In this document: positions 39,153 to 47,511 of the stretch, one piece after another
Position numbering within the stretch: position 1 is the stretch's first letter
Layout: every line of letters begins with the position of its first letter
Assembly (NCBI RefSeq): GCF_003668555.1
Contig: NZ_RCWN01000001.1
Span: forward strand, 2,207,501-2,271,500
From: Notoacmeibacter ruber
GTDB taxonomy: Bacteria > Pseudomonadota > Alphaproteobacteria > Rhizobiales > Rhizobiaceae
Reading direction: 5' to 3'
DNA: 64,000 nt
Position numbers and translations under genes: made by a program
The notes under the pieces: model-generated
The model's database searches: none
What the model saw: only the letters and a program-made list of their open reading frames with translations
Told to the model about the DNA's origin: nothing

Positions 39153-39710
39153 TCAGGGCTCCAGTTCGGTATCCCAATAGAGATAATCGAGCCAGCTTTC
39201 ATGAAGATAGTTGGGCGGGAAAGACCGCCCTCTTTCGTGCAGTTGGTGCGTGGTCGGCTTGAACGGCGTCTGCCGCGGCCACATCCGCGCATGATCGGGC
39301 ATCAGCCCACCCTTCCTCAGATTGCAGGGCGAACAGGCCGCCACGACGTTCTCCCACGTCGTCTGTCCGCCGCACCGGCGCGGCACGACATGGTCGAAGG
39401 TCAGTTCGTGCGGGTTGCCGCAATACTGACATTCGAACCGGTCTCGCAGGAAAAGATTGAACCGTGTGAAGGCCGGCCAGGTCGCCGGTTTCACATAGCT
39501 TTTCAGGCAGACAACACTGGGCAGCTTCATGGAGAGCGAGGGTGATGAAACGCTCTGCTCATATTCCGCGACGATCGTGACACGGTCGAGGAACACCGCC
39601 TTGATGGCGTCTTGCCAGGACCAGATCGACAAGGGGTAATAGCTCAAAGGCCGGTAATCGGCATTGAGAACGAGCGCTGGAAGCGCTTCAGGACGCACAT
39701 GCACCGTCAC
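39153..39710 (-). CDS. HNH endonuclease family protein
   Basis: A 185-aa protein with a C-terminal-half HNH/His-Me domain. CQYCGNPHELTFDHVVPR holds the first zinc cysteine pair and catalytic DHV, and NVVAACSPCNLRKGG holds the second pair and the conserved Asn. The N-terminal segment (PALVLNADYRPLSYYPLSIW) is characteristic of a widespread chromosomal family with unknown role; it is not linked here to phage or restriction genes. No catalytic residue seems missing. Confidence 0.9.
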   Translation of the reverse strand: MTVHVRPEALPALVLNADYRPLSYYPLSIWSWQDAIKAVFLDRVTIVAEYEQSVSSPSLSMKLPSVVCLKSYVKPATWPAFTRFNLFLRDRFECQYCGNPHELTFDHVVPRRCGGQTTWENVVAACSPCNLRKGGLMPDHARMWPRQTPFKPTTHQLHERGRSFPPNYLHESWLDYLYWDTELEP

Positions 39711-39905
39711 GGCAGGCGGCTCCTTTCATTTTCGAGTCCCATTGCAAGAACGGACCGAAAGGCGAACATCTTTGATGTCGAAGGACAGTTAAGCGCCTAA
39801 TTTCGTGATTGTGAAGACAGTTCAGCACGGCCCGAACCCCGTTTATCCACCGCTTTCTCCACCGGCCATACACAGTTCAGGCAACACCTTTGTAACAGCC
39901 GGACC

Positions 39906-40547
39906 TCAAACCGGCGCGCCTCCACCGGTTCTTGTCGCACCGTACCACGCCCAAAGAAGACGTGCAGCTACGCTGCGGTTCGGGGACCACTTGCCAGCCA
40001 GCGCGGAAAGCGTCTTTTCATCGGGCCGTTCGGGCAGACCGAGCGCCTCATGCGCCGCCGCCTGAAGCGCCAGATCGCGCGCAGGGAAGATGTCGGGATG
40101 CCCCGCCGCGAATAAAAGCCAGCATTCCGCCGTCCAGCGGCCGATCCCCGGGATCGGCGTCAGCGCGTCAACAGCGTCCTCTGCGTCGAGTCTAAGGACC
40201 GCATCCAGCCGCAGACCGTCACACTCGGCTTCCGCAACGGCCCGCAGGGTTCTGATTTTCGGTCGGGAGAGACCCGCAGCCCGGAGAATTTCATCAGGCG
40301 TATCGAGAAGAACGGCGCCGGTAAGCGGCGTCACCGCCGCCTGCAACCGCCCGAAAATCGTGTCGGCCGCAGCCTTCGAAACCTGCTGTGCGATAACCAC
40401 ACCCGCCAGTCCCGCATAACCGCCGGGGGTTTTGCGTTGAGGCAGTGGGCCGGCAATTGCCGCCAACGACGCCAAGGTAGGATCGGCCTGCAAAAGGGCC
40501 TCCAGCGAACGGGCGATGGCTTTTTCGGAATTCAGGATGACCGTCAT
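39906..40547 (-). CDS. DNA-3-methyladenine glycosylase (AlkA-like HhH-GPD)
   Basis: Base-excision repair glycosylase of 213 aa removing alkylated purines. The helix-hairpin-helix is LTPIPGIGRWTAECWLLFAAG, followed by the catalytic aspartate region IFPARDLALQ. It lacks the N-terminal extra domain of E. coli AlkA, matching the shorter alphaproteobacterial type (GGYAGLAGVVIAQQVSKAAA). It is divergent from gluQRS with 57 bp between start codons. Confidence 0.92.
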   Translation of the reverse strand: MTVILNSEKAIARSLEALLQADPTLASLAAIAGPLPQRKTPGGYAGLAGVVIAQQVSKAAADTIFGRLQAAVTPLTGAVLLDTPDEILRAAGLSRPKIRTLRAVAEAECDGLRLDAVLRLDAEDAVDALTPIPGIGRWTAECWLLFAAGHPDIFPARDLALQAAAHEALGLPERPDEKTLSALAGKWSPNRSVAARLLWAWYGATRTGGGAPV

Positions 40548-40604
40548 GACACTCCTGTTCTATGCAAAGCTCTAACACCTGTCTTCCTTAACCTGGCCAA
40601 GCCT

Positions 40605-41540
40605 ATGACGAACGCGCCCGCGAACCAGCCGATTTTCCGCTTCGCCCCCTCCCCTAACGGCGCGTTGCATCTTGGCCATGCGCGGTCAGCGATTCTGAAT
40701 AACCAGGCGGCCCGCGTGGCCGGGGGCCGCCTGCTGCTCAGGATGGAGGATATTGACCGGACACGCTGTTCGCCGGAACTGGAGCAGGCCATCCTGGACG
40801 ATCTGGTCTGGCTGGGGATCGACTTCGAAGAAGGGATCCGCCGCCAGTCCGATCATTTCGCAAGCTACAAGGAAAGGCTGGAACAACTCTCCAACCTCGG
40901 CCTCGTCTACCCGTCTTTTACAACGCGAGGCGAATTACGGCGGCTTGTGGCAGATGTCGAGGCGGCTGGCGGCGATTGGCCACGCGACCCCGACGGAACA
41001 CCCCATCCGCCACTTTCTGAAAAGACGCGGACCACAGCAGAGCGGCATAAGCTGATCGAAACCGGCCATCCCTATGCATGGCGTCTCGATATGAAAGCGG
41101 CCTTGCAGCGTTTGGGATGGAAGGAGGTCTCATGGCGCGAAAGCGCTACGCCGCTCGAAAAACCGCAGACGGCACGTTTTGATGCAAGACTCTGGGGCGA
41201 TGTCGTTCTGGCGCGCAAGGATATTCCAACGAGCTATCATCTCGCGGTTGTTCTGGACGATGCACAGCAGGGCGTGTCTCACATCATCCGCGGACGCGAT
41301 CTCTATCCGGCGACGGCCATTCATCGGGTGTTGCAGGCGCTTCTAGCCCTCCCCGAGCCTATCTATCACCATCATGCGCTGGTGCTCGACGAAGATGGCC
41401 GCAAGCTTTCCAAGAGCATCGGAAGCGCAGCTCTATCGGCGCAGCGCCTGGGTGGTTATGAACCTCAGGAAACGATAGCGCTGGCTCTTGGCGCCAAAGA
41501 AGCGGTAAAGCCGGTCACCCTTCCGAAAACATACGGCTGA
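40605..41540 (+). CDS. gluQRS: Glutamyl-queuosine tRNA(Asp) synthetase
   Basis: Truncated glutamyl-tRNA synthetase paralogue that attaches glutamate to queuosine in the anticodon of tRNA-Asp. At 311 aa it has the catalytic domain only and lacks the anticodon-binding domain. It carries FAPSPNGALHLGHARSAILN (HIGH region), RMEDIDRTRC, and KLSKS in place of KMSKS. The ATG at 40605 was chosen because the catalytic domain begins eight residues later; the frame is open upstream into the divergent gene. Its 3' end overlaps a convergent small gene by 26 bases. Confidence 0.93.
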   Translation: MTNAPANQPIFRFAPSPNGALHLGHARSAILNNQAARVAGGRLLLRMEDIDRTRCSPELEQAILDDLVWLGIDFEEGIRRQSDHFASYKERLEQLSNLGLVYPSFTTRGELRRLVADVEAAGGDWPRDPDGTPHPPLSEKTRTTAERHKLIETGHPYAWRLDMKAALQRLGWKEVSWRESATPLEKPQTARFDARLWGDVVLARKDIPTSYHLAVVLDDAQQGVSHIIRGRDLYPATAIHRVLQALLALPEPIYHHHALVLDEDGRKLSKSIGSAALSAQRLGGYEPQETIALALGAKEAVKPVTLPKTYG

Positions 41541-41811
41541 GGGCCGCCTTGAGGATGACCATGAACATGATAAGGCCGAAAGCACCCGCCAAGCCAATAA
41601 AAATCACGGATGGCAGGGTGTAGATGCGAAAGCCCAGTTCCGGCAGCCCCTTGATCGCGCCAAAGAAACCAAACATGAGGATGGCCGTGTTGCCGAAGGG
41701 CCCGAATGCGTCCTCGTCCAGCATGCTATGAAGAGCAAAGCCAGCGACCAGAAGGATGCAGGCGATGAGGGTCGAACCGATGATCAGTGTTGGCGTATCG
41801 ATGAGCGGCAT
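41515..41811 (-). CDS. Small three-helix membrane protein, unidentified
   Basis: A 98-aa hydrophobic protein (MPLIDTPTLIIGSTLIAC start) with three predicted helices (about 8-30, 42-62, 66-90) and a short polar tail. I do not recognise the family. Its 3' end overlaps the convergent gluQRS by 26 bases. Upstream lie about 100 bases shared with the divergent EamA transporter gene. Length and composition support a real gene. Confidence 0.6.
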   Translation of the reverse strand: MPLIDTPTLIIGSTLIACILLVAGFALHSMLDEDAFGPFGNTAILMFGFFGAIKGLPELGFRIYTLPSVIFIGLAGAFGLIMFMVILKAALSRMFSEG

Positions 41812-41913
41812 GGCGGGTCCCTTCCGGATGTTGACCCCTGAAACGCGAAATCTATCCCGAATGACTTTTCGTCACGCTTAAAAATACAGTTGCAATACGA
41901 TTAAAGGACGAAC

Positions 41914-42804
41914 ATGCGTTTTAACGCGGCATTGGCGCCGATCGCCTTCGTGGTCCTCTGGTCGACGGGTTTCGTCAGTGCCCGTTATGCCATGCCCTAT
42001 TCGGAGCCCTTCGGCTTCCTCACTGTTCGCTATATCCTGTCCGCAGCAGCCTTGCTGGGCCTGGCGCTCATCATCGGCGCTCCCGCCCTGTCCTGGCGCC
42101 ACCGCCGTGATTCGATGATCGCCGGAATGCTGCTGCATGCCGTCTATCTGGGCATGCTCTTCTGGGCGATCGATCACGGCATGCCGGCCGGCCTCTCGGC
42201 GCTTATCGTCGGACTTCAGCCCATTTTCACGGCCTTCATGGCAGCGGGAACGATCGGCGAAGACATTACGCCGCGCCATTGGCTGGGCCTTGTGATCGGC
42301 ATGATCGGTATAGCCATGGTTCTCGGGCCGCGCGTCGGCGTACTCGGTTCGGGCGTAAATGGCTGGACTGTCGGCGCCTGCGTCATCGCCGTCACGGGGA
42401 TGAGCGCCGGCACGGTTTGGCAGAAAGGCCGGCTGAAGGGCGCAAGCCCGATCACCGCGACGATATGGCAGTTCGTCGGTGCTGCCCTCTTGACCCTACC
42501 TTTCGCGCTCTTCGTTGAAGAACACGAGGTCACGATCACGACCCCGCTGGTTCTCTCCATGATCTGGCTCGTCCTGGTGCTTTCCGTAGGTACCATCATG
42601 CTCCTGATGTGGATGATCGAGCACGGAGCGGTCAGCCGCGTCGCGGCGCTGTTTTACCTGGTGCCCGCCTGTACGGCGCTGATCGCATTCATCCTGTTTG
42701 GCGAGCCGCTCTCGCCGATCCAGATCGTCGGAATGGCCGTTACCGCTCTCGCCGTCGCGATGGCAGCTGGAAAGGTAGGCCGCCGGCGGCCCGCAATGCC
42801 CTGA
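41914..42804 (+). CDS. EamA family (DMT superfamily) transporter
   Basis: A 296-aa inner-membrane protein with ten predicted helices in two EamA repeats, a family of metabolite exporters. Early motif LWSTGFVSARYAMPYSEPF and the second-repeat segment TIMLLMWMIEHGAVSRVAAL are typical. The substrate is unknown. Its last 65 bases overlap the convergent YihY gene. Confidence 0.9.
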   Translation: MRFNAALAPIAFVVLWSTGFVSARYAMPYSEPFGFLTVRYILSAAALLGLALIIGAPALSWRHRRDSMIAGMLLHAVYLGMLFWAIDHGMPAGLSALIVGLQPIFTAFMAAGTIGEDITPRHWLGLVIGMIGIAMVLGPRVGVLGSGVNGWTVGACVIAVTGMSAGTVWQKGRLKGASPITATIWQFVGAALLTLPFALFVEEHEVTITTPLVLSMIWLVLVLSVGTIMLLMWMIEHGAVSRVAALFYLVPACTALIAFILFGEPLSPIQIVGMAVTALAVAMAAGKVGRRRPAMP

Positions 42805-43618
42805 ACCGCATGATCGCCGCATTCAGTTCGGCCCCGATGATGAAGATCGCCGAGACCATATAGAGAAACACAAGAGCGACGATGATCGAGGCCAGCCCCG
42901 CATAGGTCGTCGAGTAACGGCCAAAATTTTCGAGATAGGTTGCAAAGACCCACGATCCGACCACCCAGAACAGGATCGTCAGCACCATGCCGGGCATAAT
43001 GTCGACGAGCCGCCTTTTTCCTTCGGGAAGGTAGACGTGGCAGATCGCAAGACCGACGATCAGCACGAAAATGGCGATCATGATGCGCAAGGCATCGAAC
43101 GCGAAAACTTCGGGCACGATATCGGGCGCACGGCGCAGCAGAACGGAGTGAACGATAGGCGCCGCGACAAGCAGCAGGCTGACGATCGTCAGGCACAGCG
43201 TGGCCAGAAGGACAAAGCCGAAACTCTGCAGCCGCAATGAAATGAGAGAGCGGCTTTCCACCTGCCGGTAGGCCCGGTTGAGCGATGTACGAAGCGCCTC
43301 CACCCCGTTTGACGCGAAGAAGAGGGCAAGCAAGACACCGATCGTCAGCAGATCGCCGCGCTCGCCTGACAGAACCGCCTGCACTTCCTTCGTCACCGGC
43401 TCGGCAATACTGTGCGGCCAGGTCTCGAAGAGAAGCGGCACGGCGTATTGCGCAAAATAGTCCGCTCCCAGAAAGCCGGCCAATGAGGCCGCGAAAATCA
43501 GGAAGGGAAAAATCGCCATGATCGTCGACAGGGCCACATGACTTGCGAACGCCCAGCCATCATCATTGTTGAAGTGGCTGATCGCGTCCCAGGCTATGAC
43601 CCGAACGGTTTGCCACAT
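42740..43618 (-). CDS. YihY/virulence factor BrkB family membrane protein
   Basis: A 292-aa integral membrane protein with about six helices. Family landmarks: FNNDDGWAFASHVALSTIMAIFPFLIF, LFFASNGVEALRTSLNRAYRQ, and a late STTYAGLASIIVALVFLYM. YihY proteins are sometimes annotated as ribonuclease BN in error; their real role is unsettled. The C-terminal 22 codons are encoded opposite the EamA transporter's end. Confidence 0.92.
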   Translation of the reverse strand: MWQTVRVIAWDAISHFNNDDGWAFASHVALSTIMAIFPFLIFAASLAGFLGADYFAQYAVPLLFETWPHSIAEPVTKEVQAVLSGERGDLLTIGVLLALFFASNGVEALRTSLNRAYRQVESRSLISLRLQSFGFVLLATLCLTIVSLLLVAAPIVHSVLLRRAPDIVPEVFAFDALRIMIAIFVLIVGLAICHVYLPEGKRRLVDIMPGMVLTILFWVVGSWVFATYLENFGRYSTTYAGLASIIVALVFLYMVSAIFIIGAELNAAIMRFRALRAAGGLPFQLPSRRRER

Positions 43619-43794
43619 GGAATGAACCTCTTGCTTTTCATGCCTCGTCTATATGGAAGACTATTGCGTAAAATCAGCACGAACATGAAAAGCGGCGTCA
43701 TCGGCGCGCGCAAAAGCGGCGTCGGACTGCCGATACGGGGATGAAATCTCCCTGCGGCTTCCCACATGCAAGCCGGACAGAACAGGAAAGACCG

Positions 43795-43989
43795 ATGGCC
43801 ACAGTTTTCCAGATTGCAGCTCTTATCGCCATGCTCGCTGTCGCGATTGTCTTGCTTCGCGGCCTGTGGAACATGATGCGGGCCGGCGACAGCAACACCA
43901 GTCAGAAACTGATGCAGATGCGGGTATTCATACAGTTCATCGCAATCGTGCTGATCGTCGGCGCACTCTATTTCGCCCGCCCCGCCTGA
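43795..43989 (+). CDS. Twin-transmembrane helix small protein
   Basis: A 64-aa protein starting MATVFQIAALIAMLAVAIVL with AGGAAAG about seven bases before the ATG at 43795. Two membrane helices (about 4-24 and 44-62) flank a short polar loop (MRAGDSNTSQKLMQMR). It matches the HIG1-like twin-transmembrane proteins common in rhizobia, found just upstream of the PduO-type adenosyltransferase gene. The HIG1 link would suggest respiratory supercomplexes, but this is uncertain. Confidence 0.82.
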   Translation: MATVFQIAALIAMLAVAIVLLRGLWNMMRAGDSNTSQKLMQMRVFIQFIAIVLIVGALYFARPA

Positions 43990-44017
43990 TTGGCGTTTCT
44001 GACAGGTTGAAAGCAAA

Positions 44018-44599
44018 ATGGTTCGACTGAACAAGATCTATACGAAGACCGGCGATGACGGCACCACCGGTCTCGGCTCCGGCGAGCGCCGCAAGAAATA
44101 CGATGCGCGGGTCGAGGCCTACGGCACCGTGGACGAAGCCAATGCCACGATCGGTATGGCGCGGCTCTACACGGGCCTGAACCATGGTGACATCGACCAG
44201 GTTCTCGCGCGCATTCAGAATGACCTCTTCGACCTCGGAGCGGATCTCTCCACTCCGCCATCGGATAAGGAACTGGGTTACGAGCCTTTGCGCATCGTCC
44301 CGAGTCAGGTCGAGCGGCTCGAAAATGATATCGACGCCTTCAATGCGCGCCTCTCGCCGTTGAAAAGTTTCATTCTTCCGGCCGGTTCGCCGGCGGCCAC
44401 CACGCTGCATCTGGCGCGGACGATCGTACGGCGAGCCGAGCGGCTGACGGTTCAGGCCCGGGACGAAGCCGGCGAAACCATCAGCGAGGAAGCGATCCGC
44501 TATCTCAACCGGCTGTCGGATTTTCTTTTCGTCGCTGCGCGCATCTGTAACGATGATGGCCAGAGAGACGTGCTGTGGGTTCCGGGTGCCAGCCGCTGA
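44018..44599 (+). CDS. Cob(I)alamin adenosyltransferase, PduO type
   Basis: ATP:corrinoid adenosyltransferase of 193 aa that makes adenosylcobalamin. N-terminal signature IYTKTGDDGTTGLGSGER binds ATP; the middle has EAYGTVDEANATIGMARL, and the C-terminal helix includes RTIVRRAERLTV and YLNRLSDFLFVAAR. It is the PduO/MMAB fold rather than CobA. It stands 28 bp after the twin-membrane gene and 26 bp before the rhomboid gene, so one transcript is likely. No other B12 genes are nearby. Confidence 0.95.
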   Translation: MVRLNKIYTKTGDDGTTGLGSGERRKKYDARVEAYGTVDEANATIGMARLYTGLNHGDIDQVLARIQNDLFDLGADLSTPPSDKELGYEPLRIVPSQVERLENDIDAFNARLSPLKSFILPAGSPAATTLHLARTIVRRAERLTVQARDEAGETISEEAIRYLNRLSDFLFVAARICNDDGQRDVLWVPGASR

Positions 44600-44625
44600 C
44601 GATCTGAAAGGCGGCGGAAACCTCG

Positions 44626-45375
44626 ATGTTCATACCTCTCCACGACGCCAATGATCTCATCTACATCAAGCGCCAATATGTGACGTTGTGCCTGATTGCC
44701 GCCAATACGGCGATCTGGCTTGTGACAGGCACGATGGGCAATGATGTGCTGATGGCCTATTCGACAATGCTGGGCTTCACCCCGGCTCTCGGACAGGACG
44801 TTTTGCCGGACGCAAGCGGCCTCGGACCACTCGGTGGGACGATCACATACCTCAGCTATGCCTTCCTGCATGGCGACATCTTCCATCTCGGCGGCAACAT
44901 GCTGTTTCTCTGGGTGTTCGGCGACAATGTCGAAGACGCGATGGGCCATTTCCGCTTTCTCGTCTTCTACCTCCTCTGCGCCATTGGCGCGGCGCTCTTC
45001 CATGGCGTCGTGCTACCGGCATCATCGATCCCGTTGATTGGTGCGTCGGGCGCGATCGCCGGAGTTGTCGCCGCCTATGTCATTCTACATCCAAGGGTAA
45101 AGATCTGGGCTCTCGTTTTCGCCCGCATACCGATACGGCTCCGCGCCCAATGGCTCCTCGGCGCATGGATCGTGCTGCAAGTTGTCATGTTTATTCTCTT
45201 GCCTGACGATGCCGTCTCGTGGGCCGCTCATCTTGGCGGCATCATGACCGGCGCCCTCCTCGTCCTGCCGTTCAAACGAAAGGACCAGCCGATCCTCGAT
45301 CGCCGTATCGAGCCGCCACACGCCGCGGTCCTGAAAAACCAGCCGGTCGGCGGTCGCAAGGGTCCCTGGACCTAG
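44626..45375 (+). CDS. Rhomboid family intramembrane serine protease
   Basis: A 249-aa inner-membrane protease with six or seven helices. The catalytic serine lies in PLIGASGAIAGVVAAY, the oxyanion region in HGDIFHLGGNMLFLWVFGDN (His, Asn), and the catalytic histidine in AVSWAAHLGGIMTGALL. Substrate unknown. It ends about 115 bp before the palindromic operator of the etfBA locus. Confidence 0.93.
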   Translation: MFIPLHDANDLIYIKRQYVTLCLIAANTAIWLVTGTMGNDVLMAYSTMLGFTPALGQDVLPDASGLGPLGGTITYLSYAFLHGDIFHLGGNMLFLWVFGDNVEDAMGHFRFLVFYLLCAIGAALFHGVVLPASSIPLIGASGAIAGVVAAYVILHPRVKIWALVFARIPIRLRAQWLLGAWIVLQVVMFILLPDDAVSWAAHLGGIMTGALLVLPFKRKDQPILDRRIEPPHAAVLKNQPVGGRKGPWT

Positions 45376-45490
45376 AGCGCGATCCACGGTGTGGCCTGTC
45401 ATCATCGGTTCGTCTGAAAGACGCAGGTTTTTCATTACTTCCGCAGCGATGAAGCATCGGAAGCCGCGTCGTCCGTGCGAAAAGACAAAC

Positions 45491-45508
45491 TTTGACGTTT
45501 ACGTCAAA
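45491..45508 (+). promoter_or_regulatory. Palindromic operator upstream of etfBA
   Basis: Perfect 8-bp inverted repeat TTTGACGT-TT-ACGTCAAA, 140 bp before etfB. A TTGACG -35 (45492-45497) is followed after 18 bases by a weak TAGTGA, so the palindrome occupies the promoter spacer. That geometry suits a MerR-family activator; the sequence resembles what I recall of LiuR sites controlling branched-chain amino-acid and fatty-acid oxidation genes in proteobacteria. The regulator identity is inference. Confidence 0.5.
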
Positions 45509-45529
45509 ATCTGCTTAGTGACTCATGGA

Positions 45530-45614
45530 CATACCGCGGGGTATGGCAGTCTTGGCGATTGTGATCGCCGGAGGATTGGATTTCTAGGACCGTTGGCCCA
45601 GATAGACGGGCCAA
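45530..45614 (+). other. Structured leader of etfB: three tandem hairpins
   Basis: Three perfect hairpins in 85 bp: CATACC/GGTATG (45530-45545, loop 4), GGCGAT/ATCGCC (45554-45569, loop 4) and TTGGCCC/GGGCCAA (45593-45614, loop 8). They lie between the putative promoter and the etfB ribosome site (GGGAG, 45637-45641). None is followed by a T-run, so they are not ordinary terminators. They may stabilise the mRNA or form part of a regulatory leader. Confidence 0.55.
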
Positions 45615-45648
45615 GCCTTAAAGATACTGGACGAATTGGGAGAAGCTT

Positions 45649-46398
45649 ATGAAGATCCTGGTGCCCGTAAAACGGGTGATCGACTACAATGTGAAGGTCC
45701 GCGTGAAGTCTGACGGTTCGGGCGTCGAGACCGCCAACGTCAAGATGAGCATGAACCCGTTTGACGAGATCGCCGTCGAAGAGGCCATCCGGCTGAAAGA
45801 GGCCGGCACCGCCGAAGAGGTGGTGGTGGTCTCCATCGGGCCGGACAAGGCCCAGGAAACGCTGCGCACCGCTCTCGCCATGGGCGCCGACCGGGCCATT
45901 CTTGTCAAGACCGATGAAACCGTCGAGCCGCTGGGCGTCGCGAAACTCCTGAAGGGTGTCGTCGACGAGGAAAGCCCGAAGATGGTCATTCTGGGCAAGC
46001 AGGCGATCGATGACGATTCCAACCAGACCGGCCAGATGCTCGCCGCGCTTCTCGGATGGGGCCAAGGCACCTTCGCAAACGAAGTGAAGATCGAAGGCGA
46101 GAAAGCCGAAATCACCCGTGAGGTCGACGGCGGCCTGCAGACGGTGAGCCTAGACCTGCCGGCCATCATCACGACCGATCTTCGGCTGAACGAACCGCGC
46201 TACGCGTCGCTGCCGAATATCATGAAGGCCAAGAAGAAGCCTCTCGATACCAAGTCGCCCGACGATTACGGCGTCGATATCGCTGCGCGCCTCAAGGTTC
46301 TCAAGACCGAAGAACCGCCGGAACGTTCGGCCGGCGATATTCTCGAGAATGTCGATCAGCTTGTCGACAAGCTGAAAAACGACGCCGGCGTGCTTTGA
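45649..46398 (+). CDS. etfB: Electron transfer flavoprotein subunit beta
   Basis: AMP-binding subunit of the soluble electron transfer flavoprotein that collects electrons from acyl-CoA and other dehydrogenases and delivers them to ETF-quinone oxidoreductase. 249 aa with [19 protein letters not shown] start, [11 protein letters not shown], and [22 protein letters not shown]. It starts after GGGAG and lies 27 bases before etfA. The upstream operator suggests induction by a beta-oxidation regulator. Confidence 0.97.
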   Translation: MKILVPVKRVIDYNVKVRVKSDGSGVETANVKMSMNPFDEIAVEEAIRLKEAGTAEEVVVVSIGPDKAQETLRTALAMGADRAILVKTDETVEPLGVAKLLKGVVDEESPKMVILGKQAIDDDSNQTGQMLAALLGWGQGTFANEVKIEGEKAEITREVDGGLQTVSLDLPAIITTDLRLNEPRYASLPNIMKAKKKPLDTKSPDDYGVDIAARLKVLKTEEPPERSAGDILENVDQLVDKLKNDAGVL

Positions 46399-46425
46399 GC
46401 GCGGACAGAACGGGAGATTATTGAA

Positions 46426-47355
46426 ATGGCACTTCTACTTATTGCCGATCACGACAACGCCGCCCTGTCCGATCAGACGGCCAAGGCGCTTACTGCGGCC
46501 AAGGAAATCGGTGGTGACATCGATATTCTGGTTGCCGGCAAGGGCGCGCAGCCTGTGGCCGATGCGGCCGCGAAACTGGATGGCGTCCGCAAGGTGCTCC
46601 TCGCGGAAAGCGACCAGCTTGAACATCGTCTGGCCGAGCCTCTTGCCGCGCTGATCGAGAGCCTGGCTGGCGATTACGACTATCTGATTGCCCCGTCGAC
46701 GACCACGGGCAAGAACGTCATGCCGCGTGTCGCAGCCCTGCTCGACGTGATGCAGATTTCCGACGTGATGAGCGTCGAGGGGGATGATACCTTCAAGCGC
46801 CCGATTTATGCGGGCAACGCGATCCAGACCGTTCAGTCCTCGGATGCCAAGAAGGTGCTGACCGTTCGTGGCGCATCCTTCCAGGCAACTGGCGAAGGCG
46901 GCTCCGCCTCTGTCGAATCGATCGACGCGGTCGACGGCCCTGCTGTCTCGTCCTTCGTTTCGGAAAAGATTGCCGAAAGCGATCGGCCGGAACTGACCTC
47001 CGCCAAGATTATTCTGTCTGGCGGACGCGCCCTCGGTAGCAAGGAAAAGTTCGATGAGATCATCCTGCCGCTCGCCGACAAGCTCGGCGCAGCCGTCGGC
47101 GCTTCGCGCGCGGCGGTGGATGCCGGCTACGCGCCGAACGACTGGCAGGTCGGGCAGACCGGTAAGGTCGTCGCGCCGGAGCTTTACATCGCTGCTGGTA
47201 TTTCCGGCGCGATCCAGCACCTGGCGGGCATGAAGGACAGTCGCATCATCGTCGCCATCAATAAGGACGAGGATGCGCCGATCTTCCAGGTGGCCGATTA
47301 CGGACTGGTCGGCGATCTGTTCGAAATCCTGCCGGAACTCCAGCAGAAGATCTGA
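46426..47355 (+). CDS. etfA: Electron transfer flavoprotein subunit alpha
   Basis: FAD-binding subunit, 309 aa. The C-terminal FAD domain has [40 protein letters not shown] and [20 protein letters not shown]. With EtfB it links fatty-acid and amino-acid oxidation to the quinone pool. Two hairpins separate it from the downstream dehydrogenase gene. Confidence 0.97.
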   Translation: MALLLIADHDNAALSDQTAKALTAAKEIGGDIDILVAGKGAQPVADAAAKLDGVRKVLLAESDQLEHRLAEPLAALIESLAGDYDYLIAPSTTTGKNVMPRVAALLDVMQISDVMSVEGDDTFKRPIYAGNAIQTVQSSDAKKVLTVRGASFQATGEGGSASVESIDAVDGPAVSSFVSEKIAESDRPELTSAKIILSGGRALGSKEKFDEIILPLADKLGAAVGASRAAVDAGYAPNDWQVGQTGKVVAPELYIAAGISGAIQHLAGMKDSRIIVAINKDEDAPIFQVADYGLVGDLFEILPELQQKI

Positions 47356-47365
47356 CCATCTTCAC

Positions 47366-47439
47366 CCGGCCTGGGCCATAAGTGATCGTAGACCAGGCCG
47401 GTAACACAGCGTCGGCCCCGCCATATTTTTCGGGGCCGA
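47366..47439 (+). other. Two hairpins between etfA and hydroxyacyl-CoA dehydrogenase gene
   Basis: Two nine-bp perfect stems: CCGGCCTGG/CCAGGCCGG (47366-47401, long loop) and TCGGCCCCG/CGGGGCCGA (47412-47439, loop containing five T residues). Neither stem is followed by a T-tract, so they are more likely processing or stability elements than full terminators. They could set the ratio of ETF to dehydrogenase mRNA. Confidence 0.5.
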
Positions 47440-47511
47440 CCGCCGGGAGCGCGAACCAGCAAGCCAGAGATGGCAGCCACTCGCTAAAAAAGACCAGCAT
47501 TCGGGGACACC

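Noticed and set aside
39153..39710. HNH endonuclease as part of a defence or mobile element
   Set aside because: It belongs to a widespread chromosomal family and has only housekeeping neighbours, with no restriction, phage or integrase genes nearby.
39840..39850. TTATCCACC resembling a DnaA box in the region before the HNH gene
   Set aside because: One mismatch and solitary; no cluster of DnaA boxes, no origin-type genes nearby. Chance match is likely.
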